DNA from: Chondrilla cf. caribensis
Taxonomy: Eukaryota; Porifera; Demospongiae; Chondrillida; Chondrillidae
Direction of reading: 5' to 3'
Assembly (NCBI GenBank): GCA_964020155.1
Contig: OZ026550.1
Coordinates: forward strand, 2,516,352-2,580,351
DNA: 64,000 nucleotides
This document shows, one piece after another, positions 26,201-35,091 of the stretch. A program made the position numbers and the translations under genes. Position 1 is the first letter of the stretch. Each line of letters starts with the position of its first letter. The notes under the pieces are model-generated. The model did not search any database and had not been told where the DNA came from. It saw only the letters and a program-made list of their open reading frames with translations.

Positions 26201-29200
26201 TGGAGGCATTTGGTCAGCTCCTTTCAAAGCAGCAAAACTCGACAGAGAATACGAAAAGAATCAGCAATTCCTCAGACAAGTATCAGACTATCACAATTAC
26301 TATAAAGTAACTAAATGCAGTGGAGCACCTGCCATAAATTTTGCAGGGGCAGCAGATTCCTGGAATGGAGGAAGCATAAACTTTCAACTTCAGGAAGGTG
26401 GAAGAAGAGGATATCTCAGAATGAGTAGCACAAATCAGAATGGACAGGTTGTACCTCACAGTCAGTATATAAATTTTGGAATCAAGGTAACAGACATTGT
26501 TATGGGTATAGGGGAATCACATACTGTGAATTTCAAAGAGCAATCTGTGAAAGTACTGTGGGTCATACCTGTTGACAAGAAGAAGATCATATCTGGATTG
26601 AAGGGTGAGAGGTCCTCTTTACATGGAGAATATTATGGAAACAGTGATAACAACAACTTTTTTGCCGTTCAAAAACTACCCGCTAACTTGAAGTATGGAC
26701 TTTCTGATTATCACTATTGTGTGAAGGGACGGGGTGGTAATGACTCGTTCTATCTTGGACCACAACATACCTATGTTGAAGGAAATCAAGGATCTGACAC
26801 TTACTTTCTTGATGGAGACTCTTCCCATGTAACCCTAAACAACTTTGACTCAGCTGGTACAGAAGATTTCATGGTTATCCCAAAGTCATTCAAAGATCTT
26901 TCCTTCACTTTGTCTGGTAATGATGTTATAATCACATCTGGACCATTGTTCAAAGTAACAATAAAGAATTGGTTTAGTGCTTCCACCTATCAGCACTTGG
27001 TGTTCAAAACATCTGACAGAGTATCTTTTCGCATTGAAAAACAATCCAGTAGAGTTCAAGGAGTGCCCTATGCTCTAAGCGGAGCAGGAAGCAAAACATT
27101 TGTGTGGTTCAACCCAGTTTGGTCTGGTTATTCTGAAGTGACTGAGCTAATTGGTTCAGATTACAATGACTTTTTGTACGGAAATGATAAAAATAATGTG
27201 TTTGTTCCTGGCAAGGGAAAAGACTTCATGCAGGGTGGCATCGGAGCAGACACTTACAATATGCAATACGCAGAAGGTGATGATACCATTTCCAATGGTG
27301 CTAGGGACGGTATGATGGACACCATCATTTTTCCTGCCAATGCAAATGCAATCAGTGTTCGACGTTCACCCATGGCCAGTGACTTGATCATCAGTACTGG
27401 CAGCTATCAATTAAAGGTCACATCCTGGTTCAATGGAGAATTCTACCAACATGTCATGATATATACTCAAGATCGAATTATAATGGAGATTCGGCATGAT
27501 GTGACAACAGATGCTGTAAGTTTGGTCCCAACTCTACTGGAAATGGCTGAATCTCAGCATAGTGTTAACCTGATGAGTTTAGTAAACAGTAGAATATTGA
27601 GACAAATTTCTTCAGTAGTAGGAAGTAGTGGTCCAAACAGGATAAGTGCAAACACTTTAAACAACTACTTGACAGGAGGAGGGGGCAATGATAACCTAAT
27701 GGGAGGAGAAGGCATGGACACTTATGTTGTCAAGAAATCTACACATTCGAGAAAGCGAAGAGGAGCACAAAGTGTGAAGGTGATACCTACAGGAAGCACT
27801 GATGATTTTGTTAATGCTGATAAGTACCTCTCATTGGAGATGTTTCCTTACAAAGATACACATGTTGACAAACGCCTTGCAGTACAGTCTTCACAAACTG
27901 TTATTAACAATTATGCCCTGGACAAAAGAGATGATTTACTGTTGTATGAAACTACTTTTGCTGATATTTCACTTCTGGTGGAGGGACAAAATTTAAGACT
28001 GACATCTCAAGCTTTTCCCAAACTTAACACACTATTGCAGAATTGGTTCTTGGGACCTAAATACCAGCATCTCGTTGTTAGATCACAGGATGGTGTAGCA
28101 TTTACACTTCCTTCAAATACCACTTTAGTGAAAAAAGTGGCACTGATGATAGATAAATCAAAATCCAAAGTTTCCACCGTCATTAACCTTTTGACCCCAG
28201 ATTATTCTACTGTGGAACGGGTTGTAGGATCTCCACATAGAGATGACATAACAGGCAATCACATTGACAACTACATTGATCCTAGAGCAGGTGGAGGGAG
28301 CATGAGAGGGAACAACGGAAGTGACACTTATGTACTCAAACCGGGATACGGAGCTTATGACATCTACAATGCAGCAATGGACAATGTTGCTGATACCTTG
28401 TTGTTTAATGTATCCTATAACCAAATTGCTGTCACAAGAAAGGATGCTAATTCTGTAACTTTACAGTACACAGATGCCGTCAATAGCAACATGTCATTTT
28501 CAGCTAGACTGATGGGCTATGTTACTAACAAAAATGCTCGTCATCTCACTATTGTTTCAAGCGATGGATTTACATTTGTTATTTCACCAGAGATGTCCTT
28601 CACTGCTGTGATAATCGCCATCAATAAAGTTAGTCAGTACGAAGCAAGTGGACAACCAATCCACCTTGGAGTGAATCAGGGGTATGATGAAGTGAGGACT
28701 GTGTATGGTACCAAGTCTCATGCTAACAACATCACAGGAAATGACAAGCCAAACACAATTGTTGGCGGAGATCATGATGATTTTCTAGATGGTGGAGATG
28801 GTAATGACATACTGAAAGGAGGAGGAGGGAACAATGGCCTTAGTGGAGGACCAGGAAATGACACCTTAAGTGGAGGAAGTGGAAATGATGTACTGGATGG
28901 AGGACCAGGAAATGACATACTATCGCCTGGAGGTGGAGACAACTACATTGATGGTGGAGATGGTGATGATACACTCCTTTATGCTGGAGAACCATTCAAT
29001 GAAACTGGTATCTACATTGACCTCAACAATGGGATTTGCCAGCATGGATATGGACATGATGCAATCCATAGAGTGGAGAATGTCTATGGGACACCTTACA
29101 ATGATATTATGATCAGTGCTGGATTTGCCGACAATGTTCTCAATGGTAGAGAAGGGGATGACACACTTATTGCGTATGATGGCTATGATGTACTGATCGG

Positions 29201-29627
29201 AGGTGAAGGACAAGATATCTACAATCTGCTGGAAGCCTCAGGAACAAAGGTCATAACAAATTATGCAAGAGACAGAGTAATGGACACTGTTGATCTTTCA
29301 TATGTACCATCAAAGAAAATGCGTTTTGCTAGACAAGCTGACAACCTCATCATTCGCTTTGTGTCTCCCTTCTATGCCAACCCGGATGCTCAATCGTTTC
29401 CCGGGTGTAACGATGCTTTTCCAAGTTCAATAACATTGCGTCCACCTTCTGGAAATGCTACCTTCTGTGAGACTTACAATCCTCTCACTCCAACTGTGAT
29501 CCTAAAGGACTGGTTCGGTGGTGACGACCATCGTCATCTAGTCATCACAGCTGCTGACTGTACCCTTAATGGACCTTTCTTGGGAAGGCAACCAGTCCAG
29601 GTTATTTGCAGTCGTTCCGGTAGTTAA
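23262..29627 (+). CDS. Secreted C80 protease / pore-domain / RTX-repeat giant protein
   Basis: One uninterrupted 2121-residue frame. I chose the ATG at 23262 because it opens a signal peptide (MSVFKQILIPLLLLAFLTIS, cut near VWA/NV). A splice acceptor at 23232 suggests a 5'UTR intron. Residues about 28-200 match the C80 cysteine protease fold of large bacterial toxins, with H115 (VVGHGQN) and C157 (LVGCRVGE) as the catalytic pair. In bacteria this domain is activated by inositol phosphates and cleaves its own chain. Residues about 210-760 are unrecognised. Residues about 775-985 are a hydrophobic, Gly/Ala-rich region like the TcdA/TcdB pore domain (IPIIGTAFGIYNIYEDL). From about 1150 to the end come RTX repeats, densest at 1824-1908 (GGxGNDxL), and five haemolysin-related modules (NWF...YQHLV). 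Secretion, Ca2+ folding and membrane insertion are inferred. The lack of introns suggests acquisition from bacteria. Confidence 0.85.
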   Translation: MSVFKQILIPLLLLAFLTISVVWANVYTGQIIAIVDDTTAVQDAARYLFEKHPTMSQVVKWLPKDPSNPTGDKAFKLVKWDEASKAFREVTTGSPPVAKAIETLPKDGRIQVVGHGQNTAGTITLGGMSATDLATAIKSLPRSTGVDPIKRISLVGCRVGELTTDRSTFVGDKFPEVLLKEMKTVAAEVSSRNGIVGVDSTGRKVYGEQTPTGTEWRTQEGNIKKTVVSYDSTDKIQRTVEEFGISQYRKPERLVRKFKNTGGSLEVEEIPGAGGAAAEYARLNNEDLFGAVSAATENHFGTVSVPSDWDTRVERERFVKTFLDKKAGTTESKKLKIREFSSYEELTKEIKYWGEKGFQFPEYDKTSKTWNVQDKSGAILSDKYVYYRYGDFVYSLKVQSGKKIGKKEIGGEGTPHGLDPFYTSFVGVIENEDPTNPATSRKNSGVDLYKFGSAYHQIQPQTDDNFFPDARKWMSGNHDIGTTKTNAINGETTIAMFKCEPIRDYRVHLTNKLGLDLNAHAPAFDRNKFFSGHPIGRGDAGPARNSGMRDELWTATKGDWKNFKGPAIKNFIGAIVEQWAESGYKDETIKAQKRPRDSTSSEMSAPKRVKLKEGFKESIEKVFSADVTTGSDLITDTRTIAGPLFEGPYDARGIEEPQTDSVQGEVNEYHGGEDLSLPLRASHAMLRDQLYISKEIGEDVEAEETSSGKTYEIDEDSITVEGKKATYEIYEPSDPSSRQTKETELDESKMTSKDVMDEMHKQAMALQGEGVKGKINKGLAIYGTVMGIKGTVEAFERGDVSHGVINLAQTLHGIGELSGINQKIYKAAGKAVGKIASKAIGRVSEAVGTVLGEDAGKLLAQEGGELLSTIGEVGELAEDIPIIGTAFGIYNIYEDLQQHTVIGYVDAGLDTLITVLGLLGPEAEPFVIALTIIRMGIDSFYTDIKKELDSLPPGASTGQKVVAVLKGIGEAILDIYDTITGGIWSAPFKAAKLDREYEKNQQFLRQVSDYHNYYKVTKCSGAPAINFAGAADSWNGGSINFQLQEGGRRGYLRMSSTNQNGQVVPHSQYINFGIKVTDIVMGIGESHTVNFKEQSVKVLWVIPVDKKKIISGLKGERSSLHGEYYGNSDNNNFFAVQKLPANLKYGLSDYHYCVKGRGGNDSFYLGPQHTYVEGNQGSDTYFLDGDSSHVTLNNFDSAGTEDFMVIPKSFKDLSFTLSGNDVIITSGPLFKVTIKNWFSASTYQHLVFKTSDRVSFRIEKQSSRVQGVPYALSGAGSKTFVWFNPVWSGYSEVTELIGSDYNDFLYGNDKNNVFVPGKGKDFMQGGIGADTYNMQYAEGDDTISNGARDGMMDTIIFPANANAISVRRSPMASDLIISTGSYQLKVTSWFNGEFYQHVMIYTQDRIIMEIRHDVTTDAVSLVPTLLEMAESQHSVNLMSLVNSRILRQISSVVGSSGPNRISANTLNNYLTGGGGNDNLMGGEGMDTYVVKKSTHSRKRRGAQSVKVIPTGSTDDFVNADKYLSLEMFPYKDTHVDKRLAVQSSQTVINNYALDKRDDLLLYETTFADISLLVEGQNLRLTSQAFPKLNTLLQNWFLGPKYQHLVVRSQDGVAFTLPSNTTLVKKVALMIDKSKSKVSTVINLLTPDYSTVERVVGSPHRDDITGNHIDNYIDPRAGGGSMRGNNGSDTYVLKPGYGAYDIYNAAMDNVADTLLFNVSYNQIAVTRKDANSVTLQYTDAVNSNMSFSARLMGYVTNKNARHLTIVSSDGFTFVISPEMSFTAVIIAINKVSQYEASGQPIHLGVNQGYDEVRTVYGTKSHANNITGNDKPNTIVGGDHDDFLDGGDGNDILKGGGGNNGLSGGPGNDTLSGGSGNDVLDGGPGNDILSPGGGDNYIDGGDGDDTLLYAGEPFNETGIYIDLNNGICQHGYGHDAIHRVENVYGTPYNDIMISAGFADNVLNGREGDDTLIAYDGYDVLIGGEGQDIYNLLEASGTKVITNYARDRVMDTVDLSYVPSKKMRFARQADNLIIRFVSPFYANPDAQSFPGCNDAFPSSITLRPPSGNATFCETYNPLTPTVILKDWFGGDDHRHLVITAADCTLNGPFLGRQPVQVICSRSGS

Positions 29628-29972
29628 CAGTGTTGAACTAAACATCAGCTTAATACAGGATCATATGCATCTACAAAAAATTTTGTTATAATCTCTTTTG
29701 TAAGGGCACATTATAAGTCATCATTATTATAGCACTGATCAATAGTATTATCCAATACAAACACATAATATATTACAATTGCTGGCAACATATATGGCTC
29801 CAGTAAGAGTCTGTTTTTTCCAAATGCATATTAAATCAATTCACAATTGATATATCAGTTTCATAACTATTACAGTAATCTGAGTTATATACTTTGAAAA
29901 GTCCATGATATTGTAACCATGTCTGTAAGAGCTAACACAAGTCGCATGTACGAAGCAGTAACTGAATGCACT

Positions 29973-29978
29973 AATAAA
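29973..29978 (+). terminator. Candidate polyadenylation signal for the RTX giant gene
   Basis: The first clear AATAAA after the stop codon, giving a 3'UTR of about 350 bases. Confidence 0.35.
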
Positions 29979-30129
29979 TTAAGTAATATTCAAACTCTAG
30001 ACTAAATACTAGACTGAAGCTACTACTTTATGTAATATCCTTTTGACAATGTAAACCTAAACATATTTTCCCCCAGTTGGTGATTCACTTTTTAATTATA
30101 ATACATAACATTATATATAATAGTATTAT

Positions 30130-30380
30130 AGTCATCCCAGGAACGGACATACTCAGCTTGAAATATTTGGATTTTATATTCATTTATCGCTGTATTTTGC
30201 CCCACAGGAGTGAGATACTCTGTGGAATATCCTTTTGGCAAACTATCAGAATATTCTGATTTATTTACTCATGTTCGATATGGTTATGCTGACATGGTAT
30301 AATCATATAAGGTACGGTTGTAACGTTTCTGATTATGACGATAACTCCATGATAGACACAAGGTCATCACTGTTTATATC
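30130..30380 (+). pseudogene. Orphan duplicate of TMEM175 exon 3 with intron flanks
   Basis: The 104-nt segment at 30208-30311 matches TMEM175 exon 3 (16029-15926, minus) in length, acceptor (CCCCACAG/GAG) and encoded order (DTLWNIL.ANY..ILIYLL). The second codon is TGA instead of AGA, and the donor is GTACGG. Similarity continues into both flanking introns (ATTCATTTATCGCTGTATT on the left, AAGGTCATCACTGTTTAT on the right), so this is a DNA-level duplication, not a retrocopy. No neighbouring TMEM175 exons are seen, so it is almost certainly dead. Confidence 0.8.
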
Positions 30381-30553
30381 TGCTGAAATGATGATTCCTT
30401 CATACAACTTGCATTAACTTATAATGGAACTATGTGTCCCCAGACACCAATATTGGGTAGGCAAAATAATAGCTGATATCCAAGTTCTAGATGTGATATG
30501 TGTATACTCACTATCAAAATATCAGGATTACCTTGCAAGAATATTGTATGTAC

Positions 30554-30708
30554 TGTAGTGTTCGTCCACGCTATACTCTACAAGATACTACTCGATGTAA
30601 TTCGGATTACTTCTTTATTCCAAAGCACATGGCCAAAATCCTTATTACTTAATATGACGTAATAATACAATAATAATAATGCACACACCGTAACTAAACA
30701 ACACTACA
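30554..30708 (-). repeat. 3' LTR of the gypsy element
   Basis: 155 bp. On the minus strand it contains GGAATAAAG, a polyadenylation signal. It lacks the AGCT insertion found in the other LTR. Confidence 0.95.
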
Positions 30709-30882
30709 CTTCTCCCTTCCTTAAATAAATGGCAGGGTTTAAACAATGATAAGTCATACATAGATATAATTGCATATAAGGAAAATCAAACCTACACACT
30801 TGAATCTAATGTAGCTAGACAAATACATAATACGATTTAGACATCGTAAATGTTATGACCATATCGGCTTGTTGTTTTACGA

Positions 30883-33800
30883 TTACGTATTGGGTATCGC
30901 CTGATGCCATGGTATGGTATCTGATGATAGTGCCGGACGTTCATTGTTCTCCATTTCATCATCCTCAGAGCTTTCGAACTTGTCCTCTTCATCCATAACC
31001 GTTTTCGACATGATTTTCTTGAAATGGGAGGAATTTCTCGTAATGTACTTCCCACGACGACAAGCCGTAATCATTGTACCCTTCATCCTTGTGATGCGAA
31101 AGGGTGATGGATCGAATCTGGTCATCAATTTGTTCAATTTTCTCTGTCGAATCAAAACAGTATCTCCAATTTGAAATTTTGATGTCTTTGCCTTTCGTTT
31201 TCTGTCGGCGTATTCTTTCATTCTTTGTTTGGCCATTTTGTCATTCTGATCTACCATCTCCTTCTTGTGATCCGAATCAAAGCTTTTTGTGCAGACGCTT
31301 TGCGGGAGTTTCGTCTGTATCTTCCTGTTGAACAGTAACTCGGCAGGAGCAAATCCTGTTGTGCAGTGCGGCGTGGCTCTGTAGTTCAATAAGAATTGGT
31401 ACAAATGTTTCTTCCAATCCTTTCCTTCAGCAGTGGCAGAACGAATTGCTTTTGTTAGCGGCTTCATGAAGTTTTCAGCCTCAGAGTTAGCCTGTGGCCA
31501 CAAAGGTGTGATTTTCTTGTGTTCGATGCCTTTTTCTTGCATATATGCTCGGAAATCATAGCTCGTGAATGGTGGGCCATTGTCTGTTTTCACAACTCTC
31601 GGGATGCCATGAGTTGCAAATATCCTATCCAGTTTGGCAATCGTGGCTGTTGCTGACGTGGAATGAAGGATTTCCACTTCTGGGAAACGCGAGTATGCAT
31701 CGATAGCAACTATCAGGTACTCACCAGAAGGAAAAGGACCACAAAAATCAATATGCACAGTGTGCCATGCACTTGGCGGTAAGGTCGACATCTGCAAGGG
31801 GTCTGGAGAACTACTCGAGCTATTTGCCTGACATGCAATGCATTTGCTGATGTCTTCTTTGACTTGGTGGTCTATGCCAGGGAACCAGACCTTCTCCCTC
31901 AGGAGCTTCTTTGTCTTCACTAGGCCTTGGTGTCCTTCATGTGCGAGCGTGATCACTCTTTGTCGAAGTGATAAAGGAACTACAATTCGACTTCCACGTA
32001 GAAGTATGTCGGCATTTGCATTCACAGTAAGCTCGCCTCTTACTTTAGCAAATTTGCGCACTTCAGCCTGTCTGATGTCTTCTGGTACAGCTTGGCCTGT
32101 AGGGCTCCAATTGTTCTCTCTGATGACTCTGGCCACGTACTGCAGGGTAGTGTCAGCCGAAGTTGCTTTTTGAATTTCCTCTAGGGTCATTGCCTTTGGA
32201 ACAGCATGTGAGGAGAGGAAGTTGACATATTCCTCAGCCATTGGATTATGTTCTTCTTTTTCGCTTGCTCTACTCCTTCCATGCCTGGAGAGGAAGTCCG
32301 AGGGGTTGCTAGTGCCTTTGGTATGAATGATGTCAAACTCGTATCCTTGGAGTCGTAGATTCCAGCGTTCGATTCGGGCTGGTGGTTTTGATTTAGGATT
32401 GCCAAAGATGAGCTGCACTGGTTTACAATCCGTGTACAAGGCAAAATGGCTACCGTAGAGATAGGTGTGTAATCTCTCAACAGACCATACTATGGCCAGG
32501 GCTTCCTTTTCCGTCTGAGAATAGCGGCTTTCCACATCTGTTAAAGACCTGCTCACATATGCGACAACTCTTCGATTTTTAGTTTTCGGACATTTTCGAA
32601 CTAGTATCGCCGACAGACCAACAGGTGATGCATCAGTGACCAACTCTGTCTCCTTTGCAGGATCAAAATAAGCCATGACAGGGGTGCTTGACAAGATCTC
32701 TTTGATTTTGTCAAATGCTCTTTTGTGCTCTTCTGTCCACTGAAATGTCGAGTCATCCTTTGTGAGTTCCCGCAGCGGTTGGGAGATGTCACTGAAAATT
32801 GGTATGAATTTCGCACAATAGTTGGTCATTCCTAGAAAGCTTCTTACGCCTGTCTTGGATGTTGGTGGCTCTACATTCTTTATGGCCTCTACCTTCTTGG
32901 GGTCTGGCGAGATCCCGTCACCTGAAAACACAAATCCAAAGAAGGTAATGGAATCTTTGTTGAACTCACATTTCTTTTTATGTAATGTGACGTTGGCATC
33001 TGAAAATCTCTGAAAAACTGCTTGGAGGGCTTTGTCGTGGTCCGCTTGTGTTTTCCCGAAGATGATGACGTCGTCGCTGATGTTTAACGCTCCAGGGATG
33101 TCCTGAATCAATTCAAAAATGGCATTCTGAAAGATCTCACTGGCAGAATTTGTGCCGAAGTTGAGCCTGGCGTATCTGCGCAAGCCTTTGTGTGTTGCGA
33201 ATGTCGTGATGTAACGACTTTCTGGTGCTAGTTGAAGTTGATGATATCCAGCCCGCAGATCCAGTTTTGAGAATATTGTGGCACCGTTAAGTGTGTGGAT
33301 CAGGTCGTCGATTGTTGGGGATGGATGTCGCTCCCTTTTGATGGCCTTGTTTGCCATTCGCATGTCCACGCAGAGCCGCACGTCTCCATTTTTCTTGGGT
33401 ATTGCTACTAGCGGTGAGACCCAAGGCGTTGGTCCTTCCACTTTCTCAATGATTCCTTGTTGTTCAAGCTTCTCCAATTCTCGTTCCACCTTCTTGCGCA
33501 GATGGAATGGAATCCGGCGAGCACGTTGTGCCACGGGCTCTACAGCGGTGTCAATGTGGAGTTGCACGTTGACATCTTTCAATTTTCCAATGCCTTGAAA
33601 TAAGCTGGGGAATTGCTGGATGAGTTGTTCATGTCTTGGAGTCTGATGGGTGATATGATTGAGGTGTATGTCGACAATACCAAGACTTTGTGCTGTCTTG
33701 CAGCTGAGAAGAGAGCCGTGATTTCCTTGCAACACGTAAACGGGCGTGAAATAGCTGGTATCTTTGTATCGAATTGTGGTCTCGAACACGCCTAGACTGT

Positions 33801-34854
33801 TGAGCTGAGAGGGTGAACCATAGGCGAAAAGACGTTTGGTTGGGGTTTTCAAAGTGATTGTTTTGGACTCGTTCACTTTTTGGAATGCAACTTCATCGAG
33901 TACATTCGTGGATGCACCAGTATCGACAATCATGTCTGTGCTTACTCCATTTACGGTAACCGACACAACTGGTGTTTTGGACTTGTCTGAGCTTTGCCCC
34001 AGTATGAACATATACTCATCATCACTGCTGCTGGTTTGGTGTTCAGGGGTTTGTTCCACAATTTGACGAACCGATTTCCTCTGCTTTTGTGGAGCGAAAA
34101 ATATTTTTGTAGTGGGCCTTGCAGTCGAACTTCCTTTTGTGCGACAAACCTTGGCAAAGTGGTTAGGCTTTCCACATTTCCTACACTCTAGTCCCTTGGC
34201 AGGACAAGGACCTGATTTATGCGGCCATCTCTGTCCACATTGCCGACACTTGTTGTTGTCCGACGATTTCTTGTTGAAATGAATACGATTGAGAGATTCT
34301 GTGGTCTCCTGTAAGCTCTTCTCTATCCCAGAGGCTTGAGACTCACTAGCTTCCAAGCTACGAGCCTTGGCGATAAGCTTATCTAACGTGAGATTTTCCT
34401 CGCGCAAGGCACTTCGTCGTAAGCGCTTAGAGGTACAATTTTGGATTATGGCTGACTTCAACTCACGGTCCAGGTCGCTGAACTCACAATAAGCGGCTAA
34501 TTTCCTTAGTCTTGTGACGAATTGGTCGATCATTTCTCCTTCTTCCTGTTTAGCTTGCCGAAATTGGAAGATTTCATAATCGACGTTCTTTTTTGGTACG
34601 AAATATTCTTGTAGTTTGGTCATCGCGGTGGCATAATCGTCTCCTGTGTCGGGTAGGGTCTCGAAGATCTCGTGTGTCACCTGTCCGACGTGAAACAATA
34701 GTAACGCTTTCCTTTGCTTGTCATCCGTTACGTTCATAGCCGTAAGGTACGTTTCAAATCGCTTCCTCCATGACGTCCACCTCTGTCCGACGGAACTCGG
34801 ATTTGTAACAGGGTCAAACGGCGGTAAGGCTCCTAGGTCCAATTTCACTGCCAT
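30883..34854 (-). CDS. Gypsy gag-pol polyprotein
   Basis: 1323 residues from ATG at 34854, one frame with no frameshift. In order: capsid-like Gag; two zinc knuckles (about 200-235, the second CRKCGKPNHFAKVC); aspartic protease with DTGA (about 310); reverse transcriptase whose active site reads ISDD instead of the common YxDD (about 593); RNase H starting TDAS (about 740); and integrase with an HHCC zinc finger (about 976-1015) and D-D-E residues (about 1035, 1091 and 1125). A GPY/F-like end (DPSPFRI) follows. The ISDD variant and single frame are typical of Mag/SURL-type metazoan elements. All catalytic motifs look intact, so the element may still be active. Confidence 0.95.
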   Translation of the reverse strand: MAVKLDLGALPPFDPVTNPSSVGQRWTSWRKRFETYLTAMNVTDDKQRKALLLFHVGQVTHEIFETLPDTGDDYATAMTKLQEYFVPKKNVDYEIFQFRQAKQEEGEMIDQFVTRLRKLAAYCEFSDLDRELKSAIIQNCTSKRLRRSALREENLTLDKLIAKARSLEASESQASGIEKSLQETTESLNRIHFNKKSSDNNKCRQCGQRWPHKSGPCPAKGLECRKCGKPNHFAKVCRTKGSSTARPTTKIFFAPQKQRKSVRQIVEQTPEHQTSSSDDEYMFILGQSSDKSKTPVVSVTVNGVSTDMIVDTGASTNVLDEVAFQKVNESKTITLKTPTKRLFAYGSPSQLNSLGVFETTIRYKDTSYFTPVYVLQGNHGSLLSCKTAQSLGIVDIHLNHITHQTPRHEQLIQQFPSLFQGIGKLKDVNVQLHIDTAVEPVAQRARRIPFHLRKKVERELEKLEQQGIIEKVEGPTPWVSPLVAIPKKNGDVRLCVDMRMANKAIKRERHPSPTIDDLIHTLNGATIFSKLDLRAGYHQLQLAPESRYITTFATHKGLRRYARLNFGTNSASEIFQNAIFELIQDIPGALNISDDVIIFGKTQADHDKALQAVFQRFSDANVTLHKKKCEFNKDSITFFGFVFSGDGISPDPKKVEAIKNVEPPTSKTGVRSFLGMTNYCAKFIPIFSDISQPLRELTKDDSTFQWTEEHKRAFDKIKEILSSTPVMAYFDPAKETELVTDASPVGLSAILVRKCPKTKNRRVVAYVSRSLTDVESRYSQTEKEALAIVWSVERLHTYLYGSHFALYTDCKPVQLIFGNPKSKPPARIERWNLRLQGYEFDIIHTKGTSNPSDFLSRHGRSRASEKEEHNPMAEEYVNFLSSHAVPKAMTLEEIQKATSADTTLQYVARVIRENNWSPTGQAVPEDIRQAEVRKFAKVRGELTVNANADILLRGSRIVVPLSLRQRVITLAHEGHQGLVKTKKLLREKVWFPGIDHQVKEDISKCIACQANSSSSSPDPLQMSTLPPSAWHTVHIDFCGPFPSGEYLIVAIDAYSRFPEVEILHSTSATATIAKLDRIFATHGIPRVVKTDNGPPFTSYDFRAYMQEKGIEHKKITPLWPQANSEAENFMKPLTKAIRSATAEGKDWKKHLYQFLLNYRATPHCTTGFAPAELLFNRKIQTKLPQSVCTKSFDSDHKKEMVDQNDKMAKQRMKEYADRKRKAKTSKFQIGDTVLIRQRKLNKLMTRFDPSPFRITRMKGTMITACRRGKYITRNSSHFKKIMSKTVMDEEDKFESSEDDEMENNERPALSSDTIPWHQAIPNT

Positions 34855-34894
34855 CTCCGACACGATAAGGATGTTCTTTGATCCTCGTCGCCAA

Positions 34895-35053
34895 TGTAGT
34901 GTTCGTCCACGCTATACTCTACAAGATACTAGCTACTCGATGTAATTCGGATTACTTCTTTATTCCAAAGCACATGGCCAAAATCCTTATTACTTAATAT
35001 GACGTAATAATACAATAATAATAATGCACACACCGTAACTAAACAACACTACA
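34895..35053 (-). repeat. 5' LTR of the gypsy element
   Basis: 159 bp. It matches the 3' LTR except for four extra bases (AGCT within ACTAGCTACTCG). It would supply the promoter; no clear TATA box is visible. Confidence 0.95.
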
Positions 35054-35091
35054 TGTACATAGGTGAGTTCATTCAGTACAAAACATACATA

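Larger units (their letters stand above)
30554..35053 (-). mobile_element. Complete Ty3/gypsy LTR retrotransposon (4500 bp)
   Basis: Two LTRs bound one long gag-pol frame on the minus strand. LTRs begin TGTAGTGTT and end AACACTACA. The 5-bp direct repeat TGTAC flanks the element (30549-30553 and 35054-35058), the hallmark of integration. A polypurine tract AAGGAAGGGAGAAG (minus sense, 30722-30709) lies beside the 3' LTR, and a primer-binding-site candidate TGGCGACGAGGATC (34893-34880) beside the 5' LTR. LTRs differ only by a 4-bp indel as far as I can see, so the insertion is young. There is no envelope-like gene. Confidence 0.95.

Noticed and set aside
23603..29213. Shorter open frames on both strands inside the RTX giant gene and inside the gypsy gag-pol
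   Set aside because: They are frame shadows of long, domain-bearing coding sequences.
23262..29627. The idea that the RTX region is a bacterial contaminant
   Set aside because: It is flanked on both sides by eukaryotic features: spliced genes, microsatellites, a TMEM175 exon relic 0.5 kb away, and RTX relics inside the 7TM array.
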